From assembly GCA_963726135.1 (NCBI GenBank), contig CAVSBE010000008.1, positions 372,001-436,000 on the forward strand: a DNA stretch of 64,000 nucleotides, given 5' to 3'. Positions 35,105-47,044 of this stretch are shown here, in pieces (within the stretch, counting starts at the first letter, position 1; every line of letters begins with the position of its first letter). This stretch comes from Bog-473 sp963726135 (lineage in GTDB: Bacteria > Actinomycetota > Acidimicrobiia > Acidimicrobiales > RAAP-2). Position numbers and translations under genes: made by a program. The notes below the pieces were generated by a model. It was not told the DNA's origin. It worked only from the letters and a program-made list of their open reading frames with translations, and searched no databases.

Positions 35105-35608
35105 ATGGTCGACGATTCCGTGACCCGTGTCGGGGGTTTTCACGGGCCGCAGGTCTGCGGTCTGGTGGGGATCTCGTATCGGCAACTCGATTATTGGGCC
35201 CGCACGGGCCTGCTCCAGCCGTCGCTGGCCGCCGCGAATGGGAGCGGCTCTCGACGCGTCTACTCGTATTCCGACGTGCTCGAATTGAAGGTGATCAAGC
35301 AGCTTCTCGACGCCGGCGTCTCGCTCCAGTCTGCCCGGCGGGCCGTCGAGTGCCTCCGCGAGGACCTGGGCTCGGACCTCGCGTCCGCCAACCTGGTCCT
35401 GACCGGCACGAGCTCCGTCCTGGCCCGGTCGAACGGTGAGGTCGTGGACCTGTTGGCCGGAGGACAGGGCGTGTTCAACATCGTGCCGCTGGCCGGGGTC
35501 GTGTGGGAGCTGGACGCCGACATCGTGCGCATGGACACCGCCGCCCCGGACGCAACGTCGAAGAGGCGGCCCGCGAGGGCGCAGACCGCACGGGCCGCCG
35601 GGGAGTGA
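35105..35608 (+). CDS. MerR-family regulator (Rv1830-like)
   Basis: A 167-residue protein with one MerR-type HTH near the N-terminus (QVCGLVGISYRQLDYWARTG, SRRVYSYSDVLELKVIKQLL, DAGVSLQSARRAVECLR) and a C-terminal domain (VLARSNGEVVDLLAGGQGVF, NIVPLAGVVWELDADI) matching the second MerR protein found next to garA/ftsR in mycobacteria. ATG at 35105 has GGGAGGTGGG before it, one of the stronger Shine-Dalgarno sequences here, and TAGAGT at 35066-35071 as -10. Here it is separated from the ftsR region by about 11 kb that include the thiamine and iron genes. Confidence 0.87.
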   Translation: MVDDSVTRVGGFHGPQVCGLVGISYRQLDYWARTGLLQPSLAAANGSGSRRVYSYSDVLELKVIKQLLDAGVSLQSARRAVECLREDLGSDLASANLVLTGTSSVLARSNGEVVDLLAGGQGVFNIVPLAGVVWELDADIVRMDTAAPDATSKRRPARAQTARAAGE

Positions 35609-35671
35609 GCGCGGCCGACCCCGCGCCCAGTCGGGCGCACCCGCCACCCGGCCTGTGCGCCCGCTGGGCAC

Positions 35672-36004
35672 GTGCGGTTCGCGCATCCCTCGGAGCGCCT
35701 CTTTGCCACCCTGCTCGACCTGGCCGGCGAGGAGTGGCAGTACGAGCCGGTGGAGTTCCCGCTCGAATGGGATCAGCACGGCTCGCCGGTGTCGGGCTTC
35801 CGCCCGGACTTCTATCTGCCCAGTCTCGGCACCTTCATTGAGCTGACCACGGCGGACCAGCGACTCGTGACACGCAAGAACCGCAAGGTCCGGCGCATGC
35901 GGGAGCTGTATCCCGAAGTCCCGATCCACATCGTGTACCAGCGTGACTTCACGGCGCTCCTCGCCTCGCACGGCCTCCTCCTCGCCACCGCTGCAGCCGC
36001 GTAG
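35672..36004 (+). CDS. Small PD-(D/E)XK-like protein
   Basis: A 110-residue protein starting at GTG 35672. The pattern SGFRPDFYLPSLGTFIELTT, then a basic helix RKNRKVRRMRELYPEVPIHI and VYQRDF, looks like the core of a restriction-like nuclease fold. The Asp and Glu are in place, but the usual E-x-K lysine is Thr (ELT), so activity is doubtful. It sits ten bases before gcvT, whose own promoter box overlaps its stop. Function unknown; the nuclease-like fold is inference. Confidence 0.7.
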   Translation: MRFAHPSERLFATLLDLAGEEWQYEPVEFPLEWDQHGSPVSGFRPDFYLPSLGTFIELTTADQRLVTRKNRKVRRMRELYPEVPIHIVYQRDFTALLASHGLLLATAAAA

Positions 36005-36013
36005 TCTGACCGG

Positions 36014-37108
36014 GTGGACGCCGGCGACACTGGGGAGGGTACGTCGATCCGCACATCACCGCTGCACGCGGTACACGTGGCACTCGGGGCCAAGATGGTT
36101 CCCTTCGGCGGTTGGGAGATGCCACTGGCCTATCCGTCGGGCACCGTGGCCGAGCACCGGGCGTGCCGCTCGTCGGCGGTGGCCTTCGACGTCAGCCACC
36201 TGGGCACGGTGCGCGTCCTGGGCGCCGACGCCTTCGAGCACCTCCAGCGCTCCTTCAGCAACGACCTGCGCCGCATCCACCCCGGCCGGGCCCAGTACAC
36301 GCACCTCCTCGACGAGGATGGCTTCGTCGTGGACGACATCATCGTCTGGTGGGTCGACGACGAGCGTTTCGACGTCATGCCCAACGCCTCGAACACCAGC
36401 GACGTGCTCACGGCCATCGGTGGGACCGATGTCACCGAGCAGCGGGCCGTGATCGCGGTGCAAGGTCCCGCAGCCCGCGAACGCCTGGCCAACGTGTCGC
36501 CAGAGGCGGCGGCAGTCCATCGTTTCAATGTCGAGCGGTTCGAGTGGGGCGGTGCGACCTGCCTGGTCGCCGGCACCGGCTACACCGGTGAGGACGGCGT
36601 CGAGTGCGCCGTGCCCGCCGAGGTGGCGCCGGGCTTCTGGCAAGCCGTCCTCGACCAGGGCATAGCGCCGGCCGGGCTGGGCGCCCGCGACACGCTCCGC
36701 CTCGAGGCGGGGCTGCCGCTGCACGGCCACGAGCTGGGTCCGGGCATCACACCGCTCCAGGCGGGCCTGGGCTGGGTCGTCGGCTGGGACAAGGACGAGT
36801 TCACAGGTCGGGCCGCGCTCGAAGAGGAGCGCGCCAACGGCCCGGCCCGCCGCCTCCGGGGCTTCGTCGCCGCGGGCCGCCAGCCGTTGCGTGACGGCGC
36901 GGACGTGTGCGCCGGCACGGACCGGGTCGGCACCCTGACCAGCGGGAACTTCTCGCCCATGCGCGAGCGGGGCATCGGCCTTGGCTTCGTGGATGCCGAC
37001 GCGCGGCTGCTCGACGGCGACGAGGTGACCGTGGTGCAGCGCGGTCGCGAGCTGGCCGCCCACGTCGTCCGGCCGCCTTTGTGGCCGATCCGCGAGGAGA
37101 CCGAATAG
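36014..37108 (+). CDS. gcvT: Aminomethyltransferase (glycine cleavage T protein)
   Basis: A 364-residue enzyme that transfers the methylene group from lipoyl-H protein to tetrahydrofolate and releases ammonia. Landmarks are KMVPFGGWEMPLAYPSG, VAFDVSHLGTVRVLG, IAVQGPAARERL, AGTGYTGEDGVECAVP, LGARDTLRLEAGLPLHGHEL and TSGNFSPMRERGIGLGF. GTG 36014 lies six bases after TAGTCT (36002-36007), a leaderless start. It is upstream of gcvP but separated by a riboswitch with its own promoter box, so the two may be controlled separately. Confidence 0.95.
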   Translation: MDAGDTGEGTSIRTSPLHAVHVALGAKMVPFGGWEMPLAYPSGTVAEHRACRSSAVAFDVSHLGTVRVLGADAFEHLQRSFSNDLRRIHPGRAQYTHLLDEDGFVVDDIIVWWVDDERFDVMPNASNTSDVLTAIGGTDVTEQRAVIAVQGPAARERLANVSPEAAAVHRFNVERFEWGGATCLVAGTGYTGEDGVECAVPAEVAPGFWQAVLDQGIAPAGLGARDTLRLEAGLPLHGHELGPGITPLQAGLGWVVGWDKDEFTGRAALEEERANGPARRLRGFVAAGRQPLRDGADVCAGTDRVGTLTSGNFSPMRERGIGLGFVDADARLLDGDEVTVVQRGRELAAHVVRPPLWPIREETE

Positions 37109-37180
37109 GCCCTCGGGTGGAACAGTTGCCCGGCATGGGTGCCGTATAGAGTGGGTTCTACAACTGAATACGCCGTTTGA

Positions 37181-37375
37181 ACCGGAGCGCCAGAGTCCCC
37201 GCAACAGGCATGCGAGGGGACGCCGGAGGAGCAACTCTCCCCAAGAAACTCTCAGGCCGACATACCGCTCCGGCGAGGCAACTCTGGAAAGCGAGCGTTG
37301 CAGCGCCCGCACCGAAGGTGGAAGCCGCGACATGCGGCGAGACTCTCAGGTCCGATGACAGAGCGGGGAGGACGT
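37181..37375 (+). promoter_or_regulatory. Tandem glycine riboswitch upstream of gcvP
   Basis: Two aptamers are visible. Aptamer 1 (37190-37287) is closed by CCAGAGT (37190-37196) with ACTCTGG (37281-37287) and contains GGAGGAGCAACTCTCC and GAAACTCTCAGGCCGACA. Aptamer 2 (about 37288-37373) contains CACCGAAGGTGGAAGCC and GAGACTCTCAGGTCCGATGA, closed by CCCGC/GCGGG. Both carry the conserved ACTCTCAGG core. A -10 like box TATAGAGT lies at 37145-37152. It should switch gcvP on when glycine is abundant. Confidence 0.92.
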
Positions 37376-37419
37376 CCAACTCGCTCCGTGCGCAGCGCGG
37401 GGCACGTAGGGAGACCTCC

Positions 37420-40290
<2,871 letters not shown>

Positions 40291-40341
40291 CGTGAGGACG
40301 TGACTCCGAGTTTGATGAGCCAGAGCAGCATTGCCTGTCCC

Positions 40342-40734
40342 CTAGGCGAGTGCCATGAGACCGATGCCGGCCCCCGCCGCCCCCAGGCAGACGACGAGAG
40401 AGCTGAGCGTGTAGACGACCGCCTCGGTGCGATGACCGGTGTGCAAGAGGTGGATCGTCTCCCAGCTTGCCGTCGACCAGGTCGTGTAGCCGCCGCACAA
40501 CCCGATCCCGATAATGGCGAGCACATGGGGTTCCAGGCCGTGATACAGCGAGAGCCCGGTGACCACACCGAGCAGCAGAGAACCCGACCCATTGACCACG
40601 AGGGTCCCGAGGGGCAGCGGGTCGGAACGCCGCAGGCCGAGATGGTGGATGAGCAGTGCGCGCAGGACTGCGCCGACACCACCGGCGACGCCGACCAGCA
40701 GCGCGAGGCCGAGAGTGGGGGAGGACGAGGTCAC
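40342..40734 (-). CDS. crcB: Fluoride channel FluC/CrcB, second subunit
   Basis: A 130-residue, four-helix membrane protein that exports fluoride as a dual-topology dimer. Landmarks: GVAGGVGAVLRALLI in helix 1, the selectivity helix LGTLVVNGSGSLLLGV, and the break motif LCGGYTTWSTASWE, where Trp replaces the usual Phe of TTFST. GTG 40734 overlaps the stop of the first fluC gene by four bases, so the pair is co-translated. Two different subunits suggest a heterodimer of fixed orientation. Confidence 0.92.
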   Translation of the reverse strand: MTSSSPTLGLALLVGVAGGVGAVLRALLIHHLGLRRSDPLPLGTLVVNGSGSLLLGVVTGLSLYHGLEPHVLAIIGIGLCGGYTTWSTASWETIHLLHTGHRTEAVVYTLSSLVVCLGAAGAGIGLMALA

Positions 40735-41195
40735 GCTGGCCGCACCCTCCGGCCGACCGCATGGCCGGCCACGACGAGCGCCAGCCCGCCGGCCACCGTG
40801 GCAGCCAGATAGGCCACGCAGGTGACGGCGTCACCATGCCGGATGAGGAGGACGCCCTCGACGGCCAGCGTGGAATAAGTGGTCCATCCTCCCAGGAAGC
40901 CGACCACGAGAAATGGCCGGATGTCGGGGAAGCGGTGCGTGAGATGCTCGGTGAGCGGGAGCAACAGGCCGATGGCAAACGACCCGGTCAGGTTGACCAG
41001 GAGCGTGGCCCATGGGAAGGCGCCCGGCGCAAGCGCGTGGTGCGCTTCCAGCATGTACCTGGCCACAGTGCCGAGCGCCCCGCCGACGAAGACGGCCGCC
41101 ATCGTCTGTGCCGACAGTCCCAGGAGCGGCAAGAGGGGCTCGTCGAGGAGGTCGTGCTCACTCGGGGTGTTGGGCGGCAGCTCCTCTTCGTCCAT
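40731..41195 (-). CDS. crcB: Fluoride channel FluC/CrcB, first subunit
   Basis: A 154-residue paralogue with a longer acidic N-terminal tail (MDEEELPPNTPSEHDLLDEP), then FVGGALGTVARYMLE, TLLVNLTGSFAIGLLLPL and GFLGGWTTYSTLAVEG (Tyr in place of the usual Phe). ATG 41195 is chosen because GGAGGG lies about eight bases upstream; the longer ATG at 41228 falls inside the fluoride riboswitch. First gene of the fluoride operon. Confidence 0.92.
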   Translation of the reverse strand: MDEEELPPNTPSEHDLLDEPLLPLLGLSAQTMAAVFVGGALGTVARYMLEAHHALAPGAFPWATLLVNLTGSFAIGLLLPLTEHLTHRFPDIRPFLVVGFLGGWTTYSTLAVEGVLLIRHGDAVTCVAYLAATVAGGLALVVAGHAVGRRVRPA

Positions 41196-41216
41196 GGTTC
41201 GGCCCTCCGGTGCCAC

Positions 41217-41282
41217 CTCAGGAGCCATCAGCCATGTCGTACCGGCGGTTCGGGGTCGCGCCCCCGGCGGGACCCTTCGCCG
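41217..41282 (-). promoter_or_regulatory. Fluoride (crcB-motif) riboswitch
   Basis: Read on the minus strand, the region gives CGGCGAAGGGTCCCGCCG, a GC-rich arm, GAACCGCC and then GGCTGATGGCTCCTGAG. This follows the fluoride aptamer pattern GGCGATGnnGTCCGCC ... ACCGCC ... GGCTGATGnCTCCT, with one change (GGCGAAG for GGCGATG). It ends about 20 bases before the first fluC ATG. Fluoride binding should turn expression on. Confidence 0.85.
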
Positions 41283-41347
41283 GTCGTGTCGCTACGACGA
41301 GGGATCGTACCGGGCGCCCGGCCGCCCCGACGGACACCCGGAGGCGA

Positions 41348-42097
41348 TCAGTCCAGTCGCGGTCCCGGGGCTCGGCGGAACTCGAAGGGCTCGCTCTCCC
41401 GTCCGGCCACGACGTACCAGCATTGACCCGTGGAGTCAGAGTCGAGGATGCGCTGGAACGCGGTGACGACGTCACTGACATCGATGATGGGGAAACCCAT
41501 GTCGAGCAACGTCTGCTCGGAGCCCTTGATGATGTTTGTGTAGGCGAACGACGGGCAGAGCGCGTGCACGCGGATGCCGTCTGGTTCGTAGACCTGACCC
41601 AGCGAGCGCGCCAGCCCGACGACCGCATGCTTGTTGGCCGCGTAAATCGGGTCGAACGGCGTGGCGACCAGCCCGGCCATGGAGGCGGTCGCCACGATGG
41701 TCCCACCGCCGCTTGCCTTGATGGCGGGCCGGGCCGCCGCGATGCCATAGACGACGCCGTCGAGGTTGATGGCCATGGAGCGACGGTACGCCTCGGGGTC
41801 GAAATCGTCTCCCATTCCGCACCACGAGGTGACGCCGGCGTTCAGGTGCGCGATGTGCAGCCCACCGAACACGTCGACCGCGGTCGCGACCGCGGCCGTG
41901 CTGGCGGCGGGGTCGGCCACGTCGGTCTGTACAAAGCGGGCATCGAGCTCGTCGGCCAGTGCCTTGCCCCGGGCGACGTCGATGTCGGCGATCACCACGT
42001 GTGCCCCGCGGCCGGCGAGATGTCGGGCAACTCCCTCACCGATGCCGTTGCTCCCCCCGGTGATCAGGGCAACCTTGCCCTCCACGTCCGATGCCAT
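41348..42097 (-). CDS. Short-chain dehydrogenase/reductase
   Basis: A 249-residue classical SDR. The NAD(P)-binding motif is ALITGGSNGIGEGVA, an Asp follows beta-2 (VVIADIDVARG, favouring NAD), then LNAGVT, the catalytic Ser in VATASMAGLV and YAANK with Tyr and Lys. The substrate is unknown; the C-terminal segment WYVVAGRESEPFEFR occurs in actinobacterial SDRs. ATG lies seven bases after TACGAT on this strand (42105-42110), a leaderless start. It is 27 bases downstream of the helicase-like gene on the same strand. Confidence 0.9.
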   Translation of the reverse strand: MASDVEGKVALITGGSNGIGEGVARHLAGRGAHVVIADIDVARGKALADELDARFVQTDVADPAASTAAVATAVDVFGGLHIAHLNAGVTSWCGMGDDFDPEAYRRSMAINLDGVVYGIAAARPAIKASGGGTIVATASMAGLVATPFDPIYAANKHAVVGLARSLGQVYEPDGIRVHALCPSFAYTNIIKGSEQTLLDMGFPIIDVSDVVTAFQRILDSDSTGQCWYVVAGRESEPFEFRRAPGPRLD

Positions 42098-42124
42098 GCC
42101 CCCGATCGTAGAGGAAGGCGCTCC

Positions 42125-44146
42125 TCAGCCGAGGAGCGGATCGGGCATCGGGCGGGAGTGGACGACGCTCAGGTGCTGAATGGGGCGTGTCATGGCCACG
42201 TAGAGCAGCCGCAGCCCGCGCCCATCGTCGCCGGCGATGCTCGAGGGCTCCACGACCACGACGGCGTCGAACTCGAGGCCCTTGGCGGCCCGGGCGGGGA
42301 CGATCGTGATGGGCCGGGTCATGGCGTCGAGTTCGAGGACCCCGACCCCGGGGTCGCGCCGGGCCAAGCGGGTGAGCGCCGGAGTGAGCTCTTCGGGGGT
42401 GATGACGGCGACCAGCGCGTGCTCTTCGGAGAGCCTGCGTGCCTCGGCGAGCGCAGCGGGGGCCAGCGAGTCGGGTTCCACGGTGCGCACGAAAGGTTCG
42501 GTCCGGCCCGGGCGTATGGACGCAGTGGGGCTGATGCCGGGTGCGGCCACAGACAGCAGTCGCGACGCGAATTCGAGCACCTTGCCCGGCGCCCGGTAGC
42601 CGAGAGTCAACTCGTCGTGCTGGGAGGAGCCCGCTTCCGGCAGGTGCACCCGGATCTCCCCCCAGTCGGCATAGGTCCAGGGCCCCGTGGCCTGGGCGAG
42701 GTCTCCGAGCACGGTGATCGATCCCGACGGGGCGCGCCGGGCGATCATGCGAAATTGCATGGGTGTCAGGTCCTGTGCCTCGTCGACGACGATGTGCCCG
42801 TAGGAGCGCGTGCGACCGCCGGTCAAGAACGTGGCTTCGTCGAGCAGGGCCAGGTCGTCGACACTCCAAGCCGTCGCGGATGCGCCGACCTCCCTGGCCC
42901 GCAGAAGCAGCTCCCAGTCTGAGTCGGGCAGGAGCCCGGCGGCGTGGCGTTGGAGCTGGGCGCGAGACGACAAGAGCTCGCGCACGAGCGCAGCGGGGGA
43001 GACCGTCGGCCAGAGCGTGTCGAGGAGGGCGGTGAACTCAGCGGAGGACGTGAGCTCGCCCTCGAACCAGGCCTCGTCGGCTCCGAGGCGGGCCGACGAA
43101 CGGAAGACGCGCCGCGCCTCGCTGACGAGCCGGGCCCGCAGGGCCAGCCGACCGGCCTTGTAGGGGCCGGGACGGGAAGCGATCGACGACACGAGCTCAT
43201 TGACCCGTTCGGCGCTCAGGGTGGCCCGGGCGAAGCGCACACGCAGGCTGACGTCCTTCTCGAGCAGGCGCCGGCGCCCTTGCAGCGCGCGTCGCAAAAG
43301 CTCGCTCATCCGGGGATCTCCCTTGACGCGACGCACCTCCATCGACTCCTCGATCCGGACCTTCGCCTTGGGAGCAATGTCAGCGATCGTGGTCTGCACG
43401 ACGGCCTCCTCGCCGAGAGAGGGGAGAACTTGTGCGATGTACCGCAAGAAGGCACGGCTCGGACCCAGGACGAGCACGCCGTCGCGACTCAAGGTCGGGT
43501 GGTTGTAGAGCAGGAACGCAGCACGATGGAGCCCGACAGCTGTCTTGCCGGTCCCCGGTCCGCCTTGCACGGTGAGCATGAGGCCGAGCGGGGCACGGAT
43601 GATCTCGTCCTGTTCGGCCTGGATCGTGGCGACGATGTCCAGCATCTCGCCCGTGCGGGCCCGTTCGAGCTCGGCCAGCAGGGCGTCCCCGCCCCGGAGG
43701 CGAGTGGTGGCCGTCTCGCCGCCGCTGCCACCGAAGAGGTCGTCAGCCACGGCGACGACCGCGCGCCGGTCCACCATGATCTGGCGGCGGCGGGCCAGCC
43801 CGAGAGCATCCCGGGCGCTCGCCCGGTAGAAGGGCACCGCCACGGGCGCCCGCCAGTCCACGACAACGGGATCGGAACGTGCGTCCTCGACGTGGCGACG
43901 GCCGATGTGCCAGGTCGGCCCGTCCTGCTCGTCGATACGCCCGAAGAGGAGAGGCCGTGGGCTGTCCGCCAGTAGCGATACTCGCCGCGAGAGGGCGGCG
44001 ACATAGTCGAGGTCGGGATTTCCCGCAGCGATGAGATCCTGGAGGAGCCGCTCTGCCCGCTGCCGCATGGCCTCGAGGGACTCCAGGGCGCGCTCCAGGT
44101 GGGCCTGTTCGGCCGCCAGCTCCTCGTCGACCGGGGGAGTGGTCAT
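42125..44146 (-). CDS. helD: HelD-like UvrD-family ATPase
   Basis: A 673-residue SF1 helicase-like protein. An N-terminal coiled coil (EELAAEQAHLERALESLEAM) is followed by VVVDWRAPVAVPFYRASARD, typical of HelD rather than UvrD. Walker A is QGGPGTGKTAVGLHRAAFLL, Walker B VVDEAQDLTPMQF, then LGYRAPGKVLEFASRLL, PARAAKGLEFDAVVVVEP and LYVAMTRPIQHLSVVHS. HelD proteins pull RNA polymerase off DNA and some give rifamycin tolerance. ATG 44146 is preferred over 44197 because it starts next to the coiled coil. Confidence 0.87.
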   Translation of the reverse strand: MTTPPVDEELAAEQAHLERALESLEAMRQRAERLLQDLIAAGNPDLDYVAALSRRVSLLADSPRPLLFGRIDEQDGPTWHIGRRHVEDARSDPVVVDWRAPVAVPFYRASARDALGLARRRQIMVDRRAVVAVADDLFGGSGGETATTRLRGGDALLAELERARTGEMLDIVATIQAEQDEIIRAPLGLMLTVQGGPGTGKTAVGLHRAAFLLYNHPTLSRDGVLVLGPSRAFLRYIAQVLPSLGEEAVVQTTIADIAPKAKVRIEESMEVRRVKGDPRMSELLRRALQGRRRLLEKDVSLRVRFARATLSAERVNELVSSIASRPGPYKAGRLALRARLVSEARRVFRSSARLGADEAWFEGELTSSAEFTALLDTLWPTVSPAALVRELLSSRAQLQRHAAGLLPDSDWELLLRAREVGASATAWSVDDLALLDEATFLTGGRTRSYGHIVVDEAQDLTPMQFRMIARRAPSGSITVLGDLAQATGPWTYADWGEIRVHLPEAGSSQHDELTLGYRAPGKVLEFASRLLSVAAPGISPTASIRPGRTEPFVRTVEPDSLAPAALAEARRLSEEHALVAVITPEELTPALTRLARRDPGVGVLELDAMTRPITIVPARAAKGLEFDAVVVVEPSSIAGDDGRGLRLLYVAMTRPIQHLSVVHSRPMPDPLLG

Positions 44147-44887
44147 GCTCGCCGAAACCGGCGAACCGCCAAAACGCACCGAAGCACAGGCGCGCAAAAG
44201 TCCCCGGACATTCCGGGGACCGTACTTGATTTTTCTGGACTCTACAAGCCCCTCAGCTGGGATTTCCCCTTCTCATCCGTCCGGACTTTGAACCTTTATC
44301 GAAGGGTACTTAGCGCCTGTCACTTTACTCAAAAGCACCCGGCAAATCAAGCCCCCTTTTTCCACCCGACAGGTAGGCGGGCCATGAACACGGGTCGCCG
44401 CCGAGCCGCCAGCCGCCCGAGGACCGGAGCGGACCGTCCGGCGTCTCGGGATCACGTCGTCGTCGAAGGCACTCCGCGGAGAGCGCCCGTTCGGCAGAGC
44501 GGCTCGACGGAACGCAGAACGGCGTCCGACGACGTTGGCGGACGCTCAGGCATGCCCCGTCACGGAGAGGAGTGGTGCCGCCCACCATGCGGATCCACCA
44601 TCCTCCTGACTTCTACGTAACTTAACATAATGAACATTATCGGCGGTATGACCGGGAACGAAGGCCAGCTCAGGAGTGGGTCGCCGGTCACCTTTTCGAT
44701 CAACCCGGCTGTGGGGTGCGCCGACAGGAATGGCCTCGACGTCGATGACGGACTGGGGGATCACGCTGACCGTGCGAGGTGCCGTGCCAGGATTCTCGCC
44801 GTCCTTCGGTGCGGTCCATGTGGCCGCTCGTGACGTGATACGGGGTTGTCCCGCCGGCCCCCGCCCATTCCCAGAAAGGCCACGCTG
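44147..44887. other. 740-bp region without a convincing gene, with hairpin and inverted repeat
   Basis: Only short frames without recognisable domains occur. A perfect hairpin GTCCCCGGA-CAT-TCCGGGGAC lies at 44200-44220 in the helicase leader. On the plus strand it is followed nearby by a T-run (GATTTTT), so it could stop readthrough in that direction. An AT-rich patch at 44615-44645 holds the inverted repeat ATAATG-AA-CATTAT (44627-44640), a likely operator for the MMPL gene 250 bases downstream. A 78-residue frame from ATG 44384 is Arg-rich and unsupported. Base composition is lower in GC at 44220-44370 than in the flanking genes. Confidence 0.5.
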
Positions 44888-47036
44888 ATGGCATCAGTTC
44901 TCTATCGGATCGGTGCCTTCACGGTCCGGCGCCGGTGGCTGGTCATCGTCGGATGGGTGGTCCTGTTGGCCGGTTTGTCCGTCCTGGTGCTGGTGGTGCA
45001 GCGGCCTGCGAGCAACAACCTGACCATCCCGGGTACCCAGTCGCAGCAGGCGCTCGATCTGCTCAACAGCCGCTTCCCCGGTGCCGGCGGCGCGCAGGCT
45101 CAGGTCGTCTTCTCGACGTCCGGGACCGCTCCGATCACTTCGAGTGCCGATAGAGCGGCGATTGAGGCCAGTCTGGCGCAGCTCCGCCTCGCCCCCCAGG
45201 TGGTCTCGGTCTCGGACCCCTTTACGACCGGGACCGTATCGAGGTCAGGCAGGATCGCCCTTTCGATCGTCGCCTACCCGGTCCCTGTCGCCGCGGTGAC
45301 CCCATCCGCCAGAACGGCCCTTCTGGACATCGGCGGCCCCGCCAAGTCGGCAGGCATGCACGTGAACATCGGCGGGGCGCTCGCCGCCCCGAGCACCGCC
45401 TCGAAGAGTGACATCGCGGGCATCGTGATCGCATTCATCGTCCTCGCCCTGACGTTCCGCTCGGCCCTGGCCGCCGGCGTCCCCCTCATCAGCGCTCTGG
45501 TCGGGCTGGGCACCGGTCTGGCCGCTATCACGGCCGTCGGCTCGGTCGTCGTGCTTTCGACCACCGCTCCAAATTCTCGCCACCATGCTGGCCCTGGCGG
45601 TCGGCATCGACTACGGCCTCTTCATAACCACCCGGCATCGCCAGCAATTGGTCACCGGCATGGACCCCGACAGGTCGATCGCGACGGCCGTGGCCACGGC
45701 GGGAAGCGCCGTGTGCTTCGCTGGCACGACCGTGGTCGTTGCCCTCGCCGCGCTCGCCATCGTCAGGATCCCCTTTCTCACCGTGATGGGCATCGCCGCC
45801 GCCGGAGCCGTCATTATCGCCGCTGCAGCGGCCATCACCTTGGTCCCCGCACTGCTCGCGGCCGCGGGCCCGCGGATCATCAATGGCAAGGCGGCCCAGC
45901 GCCAGATCGCCCGGTCGACCGCTTCGCACTACCGGTCATTGGGACAGCGCTGGGTGCGGATCGTGACCCGCCGTGCCCTGCTCGTCCTCGTCGCCGGCAT
46001 CGCCCTTCTCGCCGTGCTCGCCATTCCCGCGCGGCACATCCATCTCGGGCTGCCAGACGCCGGCACGTACCCCGCCACGTCGACGGACCGACGTGCCTAC
46101 GACCTGGTCTCCCAGGGCTTTGGGCCCGGATTCAACTCGCCCCTTCTCGTCGTCGTCGACACCCCGAAAGCCGCCAGCGCCCAGGTCGTCGCCCAGGCAC
46201 TGGCAAAAGGAGCCAAAGGCATTCCCGACATCCTGCTCGTCACTCCCCCGGTGCAGAACCCGGCGCACACCCTCACCCTCGTCACCGTCATCCCGAAGAC
46301 CGGGCCGAATGATCCGGCCACGCAGGCGCTGGTGTCCACCATCCGCGCCAAGGCGGCGTCAGCGACTCGTTCCACCGGCGTCCAGGTGCTCGTGACCGGC
46401 ACCACCGCCCTGAACCTCGACGTGTCGTCGAAGCTGTCCGCGGCCACGGTCCCCTACCTCATCACCGTCGCCATCATCTGCATCCTCCTCCTCATGCTGG
46501 TCTTCCGTTCCATCCTGGTGCCGATCAAGGCGGTCATCGGCTACCTGTTCAGCGTGGTCGCCGCCTTGGGCGTGACGACATGGATCTTCCAGGAAGGACA
46601 TGCCACCAGCCTCCTGGGCATTGCCGCCGCCGGTCCGATCGTCAGCTTCGTGCCGCTGATCCTCGCCGGTGTGTTGTTCGGGCTCGCGATGGACTACGAG
46701 GTCTTTCTCGTCTCACGGATCCGCGAGGAGCACACGCACGGCGCCGACCCGATTGCCGCGACCGTCGACGGCTACACCAAGAGTGCCCGGGTGGTCGCCG
46801 CTGCCGCCATCATCATGATCTTCGTCTTCGCGAGCTTCATTTCCGCAGAAGACATCATCACCAAGACCATCGCTTTCGCTCTCGCGCTCGGCGTGGCCAT
46901 TGACGCCTTCCTCGTCCGAATGACCCTGGTGCCGGCAGCACTCGCCCTCCTCGGCCGGTCGGCCTGGTGGCTGCCGGGCGGCGTGGCCCGCGTCCTCCCC
47001 GATGTGGATATCGAAGGGGCGCGCCTCGCGACGTGA
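44888..47036 (+). CDS. MMPL-family RND transporter, frame-disrupted
   Basis: A membrane exporter of the MMPL/RND type, about 715 residues if joined. The first frame gives ASVLYRIGAFTVRRRWLVIV, an extracytoplasmic domain with NLTIPGTQSQQALDLL, and the first helices (IVIAFIVLALTFRSALAAG). At AAA 45571-45573 one base too many moves the frame; the continuation ILATMLALAVGIDYGLF with the RND proton-relay Asp reads in the next frame to 47036 (FVPLILAGVLFGLAMDYEVF in the second half). Without the shift the first frame runs to 46312 as nonsense. MMPL proteins export lipids or drugs. ATG 44888 has AAAGG upstream. The frameshift may be a homopolymer error. Confidence 0.85.
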
Positions 47037-47044
47037 CATCGGCG

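Noticed and set aside
44630..44833. Short frames on both strands between helD and the MMPL gene
   Set aside because: They are under 80 residues, have no recognisable motif and no good ribosome-binding site.
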